A model generated the notes under the pieces. That model was not told where the DNA came from, ran no database searches, and saw nothing but the letters and a program-made list of their open reading frames with translations. A program made the translations under genes and the position numbers. A stretch of 64,000 nt of DNA from assembly GCF_042885655.1 (NCBI RefSeq), contig NZ_JBHVRO010000005.1, positions 228,289 to 292,288 on the forward strand, written 5' to 3'. Position 1 is the first letter of the stretch; each line of letters opens with the position of its first letter. This document shows, in pieces, positions 8,103-16,228 of this stretch. This DNA is from Psychrobacillus sp042885655 (GTDB lineage: Bacteria; Bacillota; Bacilli; Bacillales_A; Planococcaceae).

Positions 8103-8834
8103 CTATAAATTGCGCAGATCAGTTAGAACTTCTACTTTATAAAATTGATCACTTTCGATAAAGCTAATTAATTTTTCTGCTACATCTTTTGCATTGCTCA
8201 GTTGTCCAGATGCTTTATATTCTTTAAAACGATCTACTGAAGGAAATGCACTGGTGGACGATTGACGGATTGTCTTTTGCATATTTGTATCAATGATTCC
8301 TGGTGCAATCGATACTAATCTCACCCCGTTTGTCTTGTTCGACTCTTCTAAATTTACAGCTTCTGTAAATCTATCGAGCCCTGCCTTTCCCGCACAATAG
8401 CAGCTCCAACCTTCAAGAGCATTTCTACCAGCCCCAGATGATATTTGAACAACTTTTTTAGGCATATTTTTTGTAGCTAATTCACTGATGAAAGCACTTG
8501 TTAATATCATCGGAGCTGTCAGATTAACAGCAATACTTTTCGCAATTAGATTACTATTTATCTCTCCAGCCATCCCAATCGGTTCAATCGTTCCAGCATT
8601 ATTGATGAGTGTAAAAGAACTTGCTTCAGAAGATGCTTCTTTTATAATTTCATTCATCATATCAGTAAGCTTTGAGGTTTCTGTTAAATCCAATAAATAA
8701 TGATGATAGCGATGATGATCAATACCATTTTCTTTTCGTGCAATTCCATAAACAGTATTTCCAGCTTCTAATAATTGATTAACTAACTCTAAACCTATTC
8801 CACTCGTCGTTCCCGTAACAATATAATTGTTCAT
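8103..8834 (-). CDS. SDR-family NAD(P)-dependent oxidoreductase (benzil-reductase-like)
   Basis: The product has TGTTSGIG near residue 7, NNAGTIE near residue 83, and the Ser/Tyr/Lys triad in QISSGAGRNALEGWSCYCAGKAG. Overall it resembles the YueD-type Bacillus SDRs described as (S)-benzoin-forming benzil reductases; this is recognition from memory. I choose ATG 8834 with GGATGG upstream; ATG 8846 would add four residues but its ribosome site would abut it. It starts a few bases after the MFS gene stop, so it is co-transcribed with the pump and falls under the MerR-type promoter. Confidence 0.85.
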   Translation of the reverse strand: MNNYIVTGTTSGIGLELVNQLLEAGNTVYGIARKENGIDHHRYHHYLLDLTETSKLTDMMNEIIKEASSEASSFTLINNAGTIEPIGMAGEINSNLIAKSIAVNLTAPMILTSAFISELATKNMPKKVVQISSGAGRNALEGWSCYCAGKAGLDRFTEAVNLEESNKTNGVRLVSIAPGIIDTNMQKTIRQSSTSAFPSVDRFKEYKASGQLSNAKDVAEKLISFIESDQFYKVEVLTDLRNL

Positions 8835-8849
8835 TTTTCCATCCATCCC

Positions 8850-10028
8850 TTAATTAATTTTTCGCTCTTTCCAAAATAAAGTGATTACAAAGCTAAATGC
8901 AAGCACAAACATTGATAAGACGTAAGGATAATCGATATTCACGTCAAACAAAACTCCTGCAATACCAGGACCTATAATATTTCCTACACTCGTAAATGTG
9001 GAGTTTAAACCACCTACAAACCCTTGCTCATTGCCTGCTATTTTAGATAAATACGTTGTCAACGCAGGACGTATAATATCAAACATTAAGAAAATGACAA
9101 ATGTCACCACTAATATCGACCAGTATGCTGACACTTTAATCATAGCAAATATGAATACAGTCGATACGGCCATACAAAATTGGATCAATCTAATTTCACC
9201 TATTTTTCCAACAATACGATCAAATGATAAAACTTGAGCAATGACACCTAAAATTCCACTAACTGTAATAATTAAAGCAATATCTTTTGGTGTAAATGCG
9301 AATTTATGATCGACGAAAAGAGAATAGACGGTTTCGAAAGCCGCCAAGCCAAAACTAGATACAAGAATGATCATCATAGGGATTAAATAAATTGGTTCTA
9401 ATACTTTTCGGAACCCTTTTTTTGCTCGAGGTTTATCTGTTTTTTTCGTTTCTATTTCTGGTCTTTTAGGCTCTTTCAATATGATTAAAGAGAAAATAGA
9501 TCCTAAAAACCCTAACGCTGCTGCAAAAAAGAAAGGAGTTCTTGTCCCATGTTCAGCCAAAAAACCACCAATTCCTGGGCCTATGATAAATCCTGTACTT
9601 ATAGCCGCTGCAACGTACCCCATCGCTTTTGGTCGTTCCTTTAAAGAGGTAATATCCGCAACAAAGGCTGTCACTGCCGGCATAATGAATGCTGCACTAA
9701 CTCCACCTAACATTCTAGAAATATATAGTACCTTCACATCCTGTCCAAACCCAAAAAGCATTTCAGACAAACCAAAAAGAAGCATACCAATAACAATCAT
9801 TTTTTTTCGTCCAAACGTGTCTACCCATCTCCCAGCTATTGGGGATACTAATAATTGAATGAACGCAAAAGCTGCCATTAAGTAACCAATTGTAGTTCCT
9901 TCTAGGTGCATCTCCCTCATCAATGTTGGAAAAACAGGAATAACTAGTCCTATCCCTAAAAATACAATAAACAAATTCACTAGTACTAAATATATTGTCT
10001 TGTTCAAACCACTTTTTTGTATAACCAT
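8850..10028 (-). CDS. MFS multidrug efflux transporter (Bmr/Blt/NorA-like)
   Basis: The protein of about 392 residues has twelve predicted membrane segments, the MFS loop 2-3 motif GRWVDTFGRKK near residue 66, and the drug:H+ antiporter motif-C-like GFIIGPGIGGFLAEHG near residue 148. This places it with DHA1 multidrug pumps such as Bmr, Blt and NorA. ATG 10028 is preceded by TAGGAG; a TTG at 10034 is possible. A MerR-type regulator lies directly upstream on the same strand, with a 19-bp-spaced promoter between them, matching the BmrR/BltR logic of drug-induced pumps. Confidence 0.92.
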   Translation of the reverse strand: MVIQKSGLNKTIYLVLVNLFIVFLGIGLVIPVFPTLMREMHLEGTTIGYLMAAFAFIQLLVSPIAGRWVDTFGRKKMIVIGMLLFGLSEMLFGFGQDVKVLYISRMLGGVSAAFIMPAVTAFVADITSLKERPKAMGYVAAAISTGFIIGPGIGGFLAEHGTRTPFFFAAALGFLGSIFSLIILKEPKRPEIETKKTDKPRAKKGFRKVLEPIYLIPMMIILVSSFGLAAFETVYSLFVDHKFAFTPKDIALIITVSGILGVIAQVLSFDRIVGKIGEIRLIQFCMAVSTVFIFAMIKVSAYWSILVVTFVIFLMFDIIRPALTTYLSKIAGNEQGFVGGLNSTFTSVGNIIGPGIAGVLFDVNIDYPYVLSMFVLAFSFVITLFWKERKIN

Positions 10029-10066
10029 TTTCAAACTCCTAGCTAAAATTATGACTTCTGTTTATA

Positions 10067-10097
10067 AAAATAAACCCTATAGTAACTATAGGGTCAA
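10067..10097 (-). promoter_or_regulatory. MerR-type promoter with palindromic operator
   Basis: On the minus strand TTGACC (10097-10092) and TATTTT (10072-10067) are spaced by 19 bp, the over-long spacing typical of MerR-family targets. The spacer carries a perfect 10-bp inverted repeat around a central base (10074-10094; arm ACCCTATAGT). The site overlaps the last codons of the regulator gene, so the pump has its own inducible promoter. Confidence 0.85.
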
Positions 10098-10927
10098 GTA
10101 GCTATTTGTATTTTGAGCTCGACTAAAAATTCGTCTTCTTTTGAAGCTGTGGAGTTTATTGGCATCCAAACATCATAAACGACTGGTACTACCTTTATAT
10201 GATGTTGCTCCAAATAATCAATTAATTTGTTGTAACAATCTTCATATACATCATCTATTAATGCAAACGTGATACTGAGATAATCCCCTGCTGGCAACGA
10301 GCTGATTTCTACCTCCTCAGAATTACTAGGTTTATTATCTTTCACAGTATGTGTAAATAAATAATCATAATTAATTTCTTCCATGGATTTATACCTTTTT
10401 AAACTAAATGCCCCACCATACAATGTATCAAATACACTTCCCACGTCTTCCAACACTTTACTTATAAGTCCATACTCCCTGTTAGGTATATCATGTACGC
10501 TTATATTCGACGTTCTTATTTTCACTATTTTCTGTTCTGGCATTTTCTTAATACATACAGTCATTTTGTTCGACTCTAGGACAAACGTCTGAATTTGTTC
10601 TTTTTTTCTTTGCAATACTTCTTTAGTTTCTAGTAGCCTTTGGAATTCTTGGTCTATTCTATCCTCTTGGTCGGCAAGGTACTTGACCAATTCTTCAGGA
10701 GTCAATGTGAGTACCGATTTCACTTCCTCCAACGAAAGACCAAGATACTTTAGAGTTTTAATAATGTCTAAGTAATATAATTGGGTATTTCGATAATATC
10801 TATACTTATTATTGGGATCAATTTCTACCGGCTTAAATAAATTTATTTGATCATAGTATCGCAAGGTTTGAATCGATAAGTTACTTAGTTTGGCCACTTC
10901 TCCGATTGTTAAATAATGAACTTTCAC
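10094..10927 (-). CDS. MerR family regulator with effector-binding domain (BmrR/BltR-like)
   Basis: The N-terminus carries a MerR winged helix-turn-helix (YLTIGEVAKLSNLSIQTLRY, then YYDQINLFKPVEIDP and YRYYRNTQLYYLDII), followed by a coiled coil (about residues 75-115) and a GyrI/BmrR-like drug-binding domain. I choose GTG 10927 because AAGGGAG lies seven bases upstream; the longer in-frame extension to 10963 reads through its own promoter region. Length is about 277 residues, as in BmrR. It precedes the MFS gene and probably activates the promoter at its own 3' end. Confidence 0.9.
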   Translation of the reverse strand: MKVHYLTIGEVAKLSNLSIQTLRYYDQINLFKPVEIDPNNKYRYYRNTQLYYLDIIKTLKYLGLSLEEVKSVLTLTPEELVKYLADQEDRIDQEFQRLLETKEVLQRKKEQIQTFVLESNKMTVCIKKMPEQKIVKIRTSNISVHDIPNREYGLISKVLEDVGSVFDTLYGGAFSLKRYKSMEEINYDYLFTHTVKDNKPSNSEEVEISSLPAGDYLSITFALIDDVYEDCYNKLIDYLEQHHIKVVPVVYDVWMPINSTASKEDEFLVELKIQIAT

Positions 10928-10953
10928 GTAATCACTCCCTTGTAGGTATATTA

Positions 10954-10983
10954 TAAAAGCCATCCTAGAAAACTAGGATAGCT
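10954..10983 (-). terminator. Terminator after the 11007 gene
   Basis: On the minus strand GCTATCCTAG and CTAGGATGGC pair (one wobble) around TTTT, followed by a TTTTAT run. A TATAAT box for the MerR gene overlaps the tail at 10955-10950. Confidence 0.7.
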
Positions 10984-11006
10984 CAGACTACTTATACTCT
11001 CTTGTT

Positions 11007-12671
11007 TTAATTATTCTCAATTCCTTGTATCGTTACCTCTTTAACAGGTAAGAATAGCTCTCCTGTATTTAAGAACTTCACTTGCACACTATCTCCTTCT
11101 TGCATATAAACTGCTAGTGGAGCTACTTCAGAAGATACAATATAGCTTTGTTTATTGTTCAACAAAAAAGATACTTGTGTAAAGTCACCGACACGTTCCT
11201 TGAATACACGTAAAACAGTTCCCATTACAGACTTTTCTTCTGCATTGGAGCTTCCATCAACAGAGCTTCCTCCACGTTGAATCGCAGTTTTATACAACTT
11301 CAACGCTTCATTTGGTGTATTACCGTAAACCGAGATTTCGGGATTTGCAGCAGATACGATGAAATAGTTTTGTAAGAACCCATTCGAATCTAATACTGGT
11401 GTTAACCAGCTAGCCTCTCCGTAAAAATTGTAGAGAACAGGCATTTCCCCCGACCATTTCTTTTCGATAAATTTCTTTTCAATAATTTGAAGTGCACCTT
11501 GGGAATCCATATAAGAGTCTTCGAGGTTCCCTGTGTAGTAAGTCGCTTTTCCAGTTCGACCATCTGTTAATGAATAGCCAAGCATCGAATCGACGCCTTC
11601 TTTTGGACTTGTAAAATCAGTAAAGTAATACATTCTACCATCTTCACCGAAGATTGGACTAACATTCGCTTCAGTTCCTTCGTCTGAAGGAAGTTTTACG
11701 TCTTTTTTACCAACAATACTATTAATAAAGCCATGTACATAATTCCCGAAATAACTGTTTTGCAAGCTAACAGCTTCTGGTGATACAGCTCCATCAATAA
11801 AAGCTGGTACATCATCTAACTTATAAGAATCTGTTTGACCTGTAGCAGGATCCACAACTATAATCCCATCCACATCAAAGCCATTCCGAGCAGAGATGAA
11901 CTTCCCATAAGAACGAATATAATAAGGTTTTCCATCCTCATTAATTTCTAACTGAGGCTCTCCATAAAAAATCTTAGTTGGGTGCATCATTCGCATATGT
12001 CTTTCCAAATTTTTATGAAGGAATGAGGATGGGGTGTAACTCATTTCTGCTTTTACAAACTTTGGATTATCGGAAGAATCTGTTGCACTCATCGTAAAAT
12101 AACCAGGAGTCACATCTCCATTCATCCATTTGAAAAATCCAGAAAATTCTACAGGAGCAATATATACATATTCATCTTTTACTTTTTGAATTTGTAAATT
12201 ACCCAGTTCATAGTAACTTGTGTTTGGAACTTGCCCAAATGCTTTTTTCATTTTATTTCGTGCAAACTTAGGCGGTACGCTCGCAGGTGTTTTTGTTTCA
12301 TCAAAAGGTTGAATTTCCACCTGTTCGTTCATTTTAGCAATTTCATATTTTTCATTTGCATTCCAAACCGGCGCGGATAGCATGAAAACAGCAACTGCTA
12401 AACTTCCTAAAAATAGCACACCTTTAACTTTTTGCTCTTTCCCTCTTGAAATACTTGTTCCGGCAAACGTAGTAAGAACAAGCAAAGGCCATAAAGCTAT
12501 CCAGTTACGATCCAAATTCGTCACATAATATATAACCGATAATACGATAAAAGCTAAAATCGCTAGACCAATGACGGAAGACATCGTACCCTTTCCTTTT
12601 ACCGTCAATGGTACGACTAATAATGCAGTAAGAACTGCTACTATTGCTGAAATAATAAAAACAAACGTCAT
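11007..12671 (-). CDS. Large membrane-anchored protein of unknown function
   Basis: The 554-residue protein begins with about four hydrophobic segments (residues 3-22, 32-50, 57-75 and 83-102), then a long hydrophilic domain that should lie outside the cell. That domain has repeated beta-rich stretches (YYELGNLQIQKVKDEYVYIA, FGEDGRMYYFTDFT) and ends with an OB-like segment (GDSVQVKFLNTGELFLPVKE). I do not recognise a named family; similar conserved membrane proteins occur in Bacillus. No catalytic motif is obvious. It is monocistronic, with its own terminator. Confidence 0.8.
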   Translation of the reverse strand: MTFVFIISAIVAVLTALLVVPLTVKGKGTMSSVIGLAILAFIVLSVIYYVTNLDRNWIALWPLLVLTTFAGTSISRGKEQKVKGVLFLGSLAVAVFMLSAPVWNANEKYEIAKMNEQVEIQPFDETKTPASVPPKFARNKMKKAFGQVPNTSYYELGNLQIQKVKDEYVYIAPVEFSGFFKWMNGDVTPGYFTMSATDSSDNPKFVKAEMSYTPSSFLHKNLERHMRMMHPTKIFYGEPQLEINEDGKPYYIRSYGKFISARNGFDVDGIIVVDPATGQTDSYKLDDVPAFIDGAVSPEAVSLQNSYFGNYVHGFINSIVGKKDVKLPSDEGTEANVSPIFGEDGRMYYFTDFTSPKEGVDSMLGYSLTDGRTGKATYYTGNLEDSYMDSQGALQIIEKKFIEKKWSGEMPVLYNFYGEASWLTPVLDSNGFLQNYFIVSAANPEISVYGNTPNEALKLYKTAIQRGGSSVDGSSNAEEKSVMGTVLRVFKERVGDFTQVSFLLNNKQSYIVSSEVAPLAVYMQEGDSVQVKFLNTGELFLPVKEVTIQGIENN

Positions 12672-12906
12672 TTAATCATCCTTCTTCCACTTTTTCTACA
12701 CTCTATTATACGGTTAAAAAGAGTAATAGTTTCAGAATTAAAAACGGTTGGTTGTTATATGAATTTTCTGAAACAAGATCGATATTATGTAGTATACGTG
12801 GTACACTAAATACAAATATCAAAAACCATATATAAACATAATTGGGTGATCTAAAACTTTCAGTGATAGGTAAGATACACATAAATACTAGTAAGGAGGA
12901 AAACAC

Positions 12907-13083
12907 ATGAAACCGATAACTGGTTTATATATAATTATTATTTTAATGAATTTTATTACATTAACAAATATTACACTATTCAACGGGGAATGGAACGGTA
13001 TTGCAATGTGGCTAAGTACAGGTTTATTTATTGCTGGAACGACATTGTATTTATTAAATCGAAAGCAAAAGGTTACGGAGTGA
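12907..13083 (+). CDS. Small membrane protein (58 aa)
   Basis: ATG 12907 has a full AAGGAGG ribosome site five to seven bases upstream and opens a 58-codon frame with two hydrophobic segments (GLYIIIILMNFITL and GIAMWLSTGLFIAGTTLYLL) and a basic tail. It ends just before a hairpin terminator. The ribosome site, membrane pattern and terminator together support a real gene. Function is unknown. A 66-codon frame on the other strand over the upstream spacer has none of these signals. Confidence 0.65.
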   Translation: MKPITGLYIIIILMNFITLTNITLFNGEWNGIAMWLSTGLFIAGTTLYLLNRKQKVTE

Positions 13084-13106
13084 TTACAGAAGAAATCAAT
13101 GGAGGA

Positions 13107-13140
13107 AACACCTAGTTAATAAGCTTTCTAACTAGGTGTT
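13107..13140. terminator. Bidirectional terminator
   Basis: AACACCTAGTTA pairs with TAACTAGGTGTT around a 10-base loop, between the convergent small membrane gene and ykkD. T-rich tracts follow on the plus side. Confidence 0.85.
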
Positions 13141-13153
13141 TTATTATGTACCC

Positions 13154-13468
13154 TTAGGAAACCAGTTTTAATCCAATTGCTGCACTTAAAACCATCCCTA
13201 TAAAGACGATTCGTTTCCAGTCTTTCGATTCACCGTATAAAAGCATCCCTAAAATAGCTCCACCAGATGCCCCGATCCCTGTCCAAATCGCATACGCTGT
13301 TCCCATAGGTAGTGTTTTCATTGCATATGCAAGAAATAGAAAACTTCCTCCAAATCCTATAAAAAGTAAAGATAGCGATTGCCAACTACGTTCCTTATGC
13401 AATTTGTTAATCATGGTGACACCGAACATTTCAAACACTCCTGCTACAACGAGAGAAATCCATGCCAT
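13154..13468 (-). CDS. ykkD: SMR-family guanidinium exporter subunit YkkD
   Basis: The 104-residue protein has four membrane segments and the SMR pattern: AWISLVVAGVFEMFGVTMIN with the essential membrane Glu near residue 13, and GTAYAIWTGIGASGGAILGM near residue 57. Paired SMR proteins work as antiparallel heterodimers. Length, gene order and the guanidine-I riboswitch upstream identify it as YkkD, which with YkkC exports guanidinium in exchange for protons. The start overlaps the ykkC stop (TAATG). Confidence 0.93.
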   Translation of the reverse strand: MAWISLVVAGVFEMFGVTMINKLHKERSWQSLSLLFIGFGGSFLFLAYAMKTLPMGTAYAIWTGIGASGGAILGMLLYGESKDWKRIVFIGMVLSAAIGLKLVS

Positions 13469-13809
13469 TATAACTCATCTCCTTCTTGGGCTTTGTCATT
13501 TGTAACTAGCTTCAGCCCAACTACACCTGCTAATAATAGTAATATCAATATAATTTTAGTTACTTTAAATGATTCTCCAAACAATAAAATCTCCGAAATG
13601 ACAGTACCTGCTGTACCCATCCCTACAAAAACTGCATATACAGTTCCTACTGGAAGTTTTCGTCCGGCCATAACCATTAAATAGAAACTGATGATAATAG
13701 AAATAACAGTTCCTGACCAAGTCCAGAAATCACTTGCATGTTTTAACCCGATGACCCAAAAAACTTCAAAAAAAGCAGCAATAAAAACTTTTATCCAATC
13801 AGTATTCAT
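13468..13809 (-). CDS. ykkC: SMR-family guanidinium exporter subunit YkkC
   Basis: The 113-residue, four-segment protein has the SMR glutamate in VFIAAFFEVFWVIGLKHA and the GTVYAVFVGMGTAGTVISE motif. It is slightly longer than its partner, as in B. subtilis YkkC (about 112 residues). It directly follows the guanidine-I riboswitch and its terminator, so expression should rise when guanidine stabilises the aptamer. The older annotation of such pairs is multidrug SMR transporter; the riboswitch favours guanidinium as the true substrate. Confidence 0.94.
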   Translation of the reverse strand: MNTDWIKVFIAAFFEVFWVIGLKHASDFWTWSGTVISIIISFYLMVMAGRKLPVGTVYAVFVGMGTAGTVISEILLFGESFKVTKIILILLLLAGVVGLKLVTNDKAQEGDEL

Positions 13810-13844
13810 CTAAATAACTCCCTCTTTCTAATCTTCAAATAAAA

Positions 13845-13891
13845 ACAAAAAAGCCTAAGGGACAACTGTTTAACAGTTTCTCCCAGGCTTT
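13845..13891 (-). terminator. Riboswitch-controlled intrinsic terminator
   Basis: On the minus strand AAGCCTGGGAGAAACTG pairs with CAGTTGTCCCTTAGGCTT, followed by TTTTT. The 5' arm (GCCTGGGAGA) is also part of the conserved guanidine-I aptamer, so ligand binding would compete with the terminator and allow readthrough into ykkCD. Confidence 0.9.
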
Positions 13892-13970
13892 TATCCTTCC
13901 GTGACACAGCAAGCTGTGAGTTTTCTCTCGGTCTCGGACCAACTCACTCGTTGCGGAACCCTAGAAAACG
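13846..13970 (-). ncRNA. Guanidine-I (ykkC) riboswitch
   Basis: Minus-strand sequence contains the conserved guanidine-I pieces in order: CTAGGGTTCCGC, TTGGTCCGAGACCGAGAGA, the variable stem CTCACAGC...GCTGTG, ACGGAAGGATAAAAGCC and GGGAGA. A terminator overlaps the 3' aptamer strand. It sits 40 bases upstream of ykkC. Guanidine-I riboswitches turn genes on when guanidinium is present. Confidence 0.95.
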
Positions 13971-14059
13971 TTTAAATATCTAATTAATTTACATTATACA
14001 ACTTTTAAAGACTTACGCAAGGATAAGAGAATTCATCATGGGGCATAACATATTTTCTT

Positions 14060-15286
14060 CTATCCCACGAAGATTTTAATATCTTTCTCCTTTAATGCAA
14101 AACCCTTTTTCCAAGAAAAGAATACGAAAAGTGAAGCAGTAAATAATAATCCACTAAGTATGATAAAGCAATAAATAATTAGTCCAGTTGATACCATTCC
14201 CGTAAAAATAGCGAGCAGTACAATTCTGAAGAGTAGTCCGATTGACCGAAAAAGACTATCAATTCTTCCGATTATTTCATTAGGGATTTGGTCCATCAAG
14301 AAAGAATTTCTGGCGACTCTTGCTCCACTATTTCCTATGGCAATAAAGAACATAAGTGATAAGTATACAGGAACATTAGCAAATACAATTAAGGAGATTG
14401 CAATCGTGTAAGTAATAACGCAGTATATGATTGTTTTTTCATCCCCAAATTTCCTAGCAATAGTAGGCACTATTATCCCCGCCATTATTGCCCCCATTCC
14501 ATAAATCATACTTTGAGTGCCATATAAACTTCCAGAAGCTTTTAGCACATCTGTTAAATACACAGGAAATAAGTAATTCGTAATCATTACTCCGATAAAT
14601 GGCATGATAGAAAAAAATAGAAACAAGAACATAGACGGTCGTTTTAACATATACATTAAACCTTCTGTACCTTTTGACTTAGGGATTTTTTTAATGTTAC
14701 TAATACTAGTTTGAGTATACGGCAATTTTAAATAAAAGTAGATTGCAGCACCATATGTTAGTGCGTCCAGTAGCAATATGTATTGTATATCCCAAATAGA
14801 TAATAAAATACTTGCTAAGCCTCCAGCAATTACGCTAGAAAGCTGCCCTTGAACTTCCATTGTTCCATTTAATGATTTGTACTGATCTTTGTTAAAGATT
14901 TCTTGATTTAACGCGAACATAGTAGGATAAAAAATGGTGTAATACATACTCCCTATCATGTAAATGAACATATAATGCCAAACTTCATAGGATAATCCCA
15001 AAAAACCGATTAATGAAAAAAATAACAACAATACAAAACAAATGATTTCACTCATCAACAGTAATTTCTTTCGAGACATTTTATCAACTAGATTACCGAT
15101 AAATGGTGTAACGATGAAACTAATAATTGTCATGCATATCGTTACATAACCAAATACCCTATCTCCATTTGCACTTGTCACGAGCATCCATGGTATTGCA
15201 ATCATAGTTATTCCAGATCCAATAGAGGAAGAAATATTAGCAAAAATAATTAATCGGAAGCGGGAATCATTATATAAACTTTTCAT
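14060..15286 (-). CDS. MFS transporter
   Basis: The 408-residue protein has about twelve membrane segments and the MFS loop motif GNLVDKMSRKKLLL near residue 64. Its pattern (NSRFRLIIFANISSSIGSGI-like start, DQIPNEIIGRIDSLFRSIG loop near residue 335) fits the MFS_3/enterobactin-exporter-like group often annotated as drug or macrolide efflux. AAGGGGTG precedes ATG 15286. It lies upstream of the guanidine riboswitch but has no sign of sharing that control. Substrate unknown. Confidence 0.88.
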   Translation of the reverse strand: MKSLYNDSRFRLIIFANISSSIGSGITMIAIPWMLVTSANGDRVFGYVTICMTIISFIVTPFIGNLVDKMSRKKLLLMSEIICFVLLLFFSLIGFLGLSYEVWHYMFIYMIGSMYYTIFYPTMFALNQEIFNKDQYKSLNGTMEVQGQLSSVIAGGLASILLSIWDIQYILLLDALTYGAAIYFYLKLPYTQTSISNIKKIPKSKGTEGLMYMLKRPSMFLFLFFSIMPFIGVMITNYLFPVYLTDVLKASGSLYGTQSMIYGMGAIMAGIIVPTIARKFGDEKTIIYCVITYTIAISLIVFANVPVYLSLMFFIAIGNSGARVARNSFLMDQIPNEIIGRIDSLFRSIGLLFRIVLLAIFTGMVSTGLIIYCFIILSGLLFTASLFVFFSWKKGFALKEKDIKIFVG

Positions 15287-15759
15287 AGTAGTGCACCCCT
15301 TAAATCATGAAGAAACTTCATTAATATTCTTATTATTTTTACTATAATAGAAAATTCCTATTCCGAATTCAGTCATAGGTCTTGATAAGAACTCATTCAA
15401 ATTACTGAAATTCGTGAATACATTATTTAAGGTAGCTAAATAGGTGCAATAAGAAAAAACGCAAGCTCCCTTTAAGTCATCTTGTCTTCACTAATTCCTA
15501 AGTGCTTTGGACGAAAAATTTGCTCCTGCGGTAACTTGTCTAAAAAAAATTATTTAACATTAAACGGAACTTTCTAATTATCCATTTAAAAAACCTCTTT
15601 GTCTCAAAGCTCCCCAATACCACCTGAAGCTGAAATAATATTTTATCTCTATTGGATAATATAAGTTCGTTAAATTATATTGTTGGATTAATTGTAATGT
15701 ATAACCAATTTTAACGTCATTTATGTTAATATATAAAAAAGAAAAATAGGGGGGAAATA
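15287..15759. other. 473-bp AT-rich spacer with repeat fragments
   Basis: This gap between divergent genes holds the left end of a family A repeat (15454-15512) fused to a short family B piece (15519-15540, CTCCTGCGGTAAC). No reading frame with a ribosome site was found. A possible weak promoter for the 15760 gene lies near 15715-15740. Confidence 0.6.
15454..15512 (+). repeat. Family A repeat, copy 1 (left end only)
   Basis: Contains GCAAGCTCCCTTTAAGTCAT, CTTGTCTTCACTA and AGTGCTTTGGAC, shared with copies 2, 4 and 5. The hairpin parts are missing and family B-like sequence follows directly, so this copy is truncated. Confidence 0.6.
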
Positions 15760-16176
15760 ATGAAAAATAAGAAAACTGTAGGCATCTTAATTTTATTATT
15801 ATTCGCTATTCTTTTTATAATTTTGCAGTTCACAAAAACTATAGAAGCTAAAGATCTTTTAACGGAAGAATTTTTTTCTGATAAAACGCATATAATTGTC
15901 GAAAGAATAATTGATGTTAATTTCGAAGAAATTAATCTTTCAGAAAATCACGAGAAAGAATTAGTTTCACTGTTGGAGAATGCAGAATTGAAAGAGGTTA
16001 AAGAACAAAATCGGCCTACGCCTTTGGATGCAGAATATAGAATAGTTTCTAAAGAAGATCAAATTTATATATTTGTTGAAGAAAATGTAATTGTATTTCC
16101 TAAAAGAAATAGTAAGGCTTATAAAGTTATAAATAATAATAATTTTATAGAGGAAATTGAAGAAATCTTAAAATAG
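15760..16176 (+). CDS. Small membrane-anchored/secreted protein, unknown function
   Basis: The 138-residue protein has a basic start and a single hydrophobic segment (residues 8-24, ILILLLFAILFIILQF) that would anchor it or act as an uncleaved signal. The rest is acidic and extracellular, with no recognised domain. GGGGGG lies five bases before ATG 15760, and a bidirectional terminator follows. Low GC and many AAT/ATA codons fit its neighbours. No function can be assigned. Confidence 0.75.
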   Translation: MKNKKTVGILILLLFAILFIILQFTKTIEAKDLLTEEFFSDKTHIIVERIIDVNFEEINLSENHEKELVSLLENAELKEVKEQNRPTPLDAEYRIVSKEDQIYIFVEENVIVFPKRNSKAYKVINNNNFIEEIEEILK

Positions 16177-16210
16177 AAAGAGAGCACTCAAAGTGCTCTC
16201 TTTTTCTATT
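16172..16210. terminator. Bidirectional terminator
   Basis: GAGAGCACT and AGTGCTCTC form a stem with a CAA loop, flanked by A-rich and T-rich tails, between convergent genes ending at 16176 and 16229. Confidence 0.9.
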
Positions 16211-16228
16211 ATTGCTCTAAAACTTCCC

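Noticed and set aside
12706..12906. 66-codon minus-strand frame
   Set aside because: It has no ribosome site and lies over the promoter region of the better-supported plus-strand small gene.
13154..13809. Annotating the SMR pair as general multidrug pumps
   Set aside because: The guanidine-I riboswitch and the size and order of the two genes point to guanidinium export by YkkCD.
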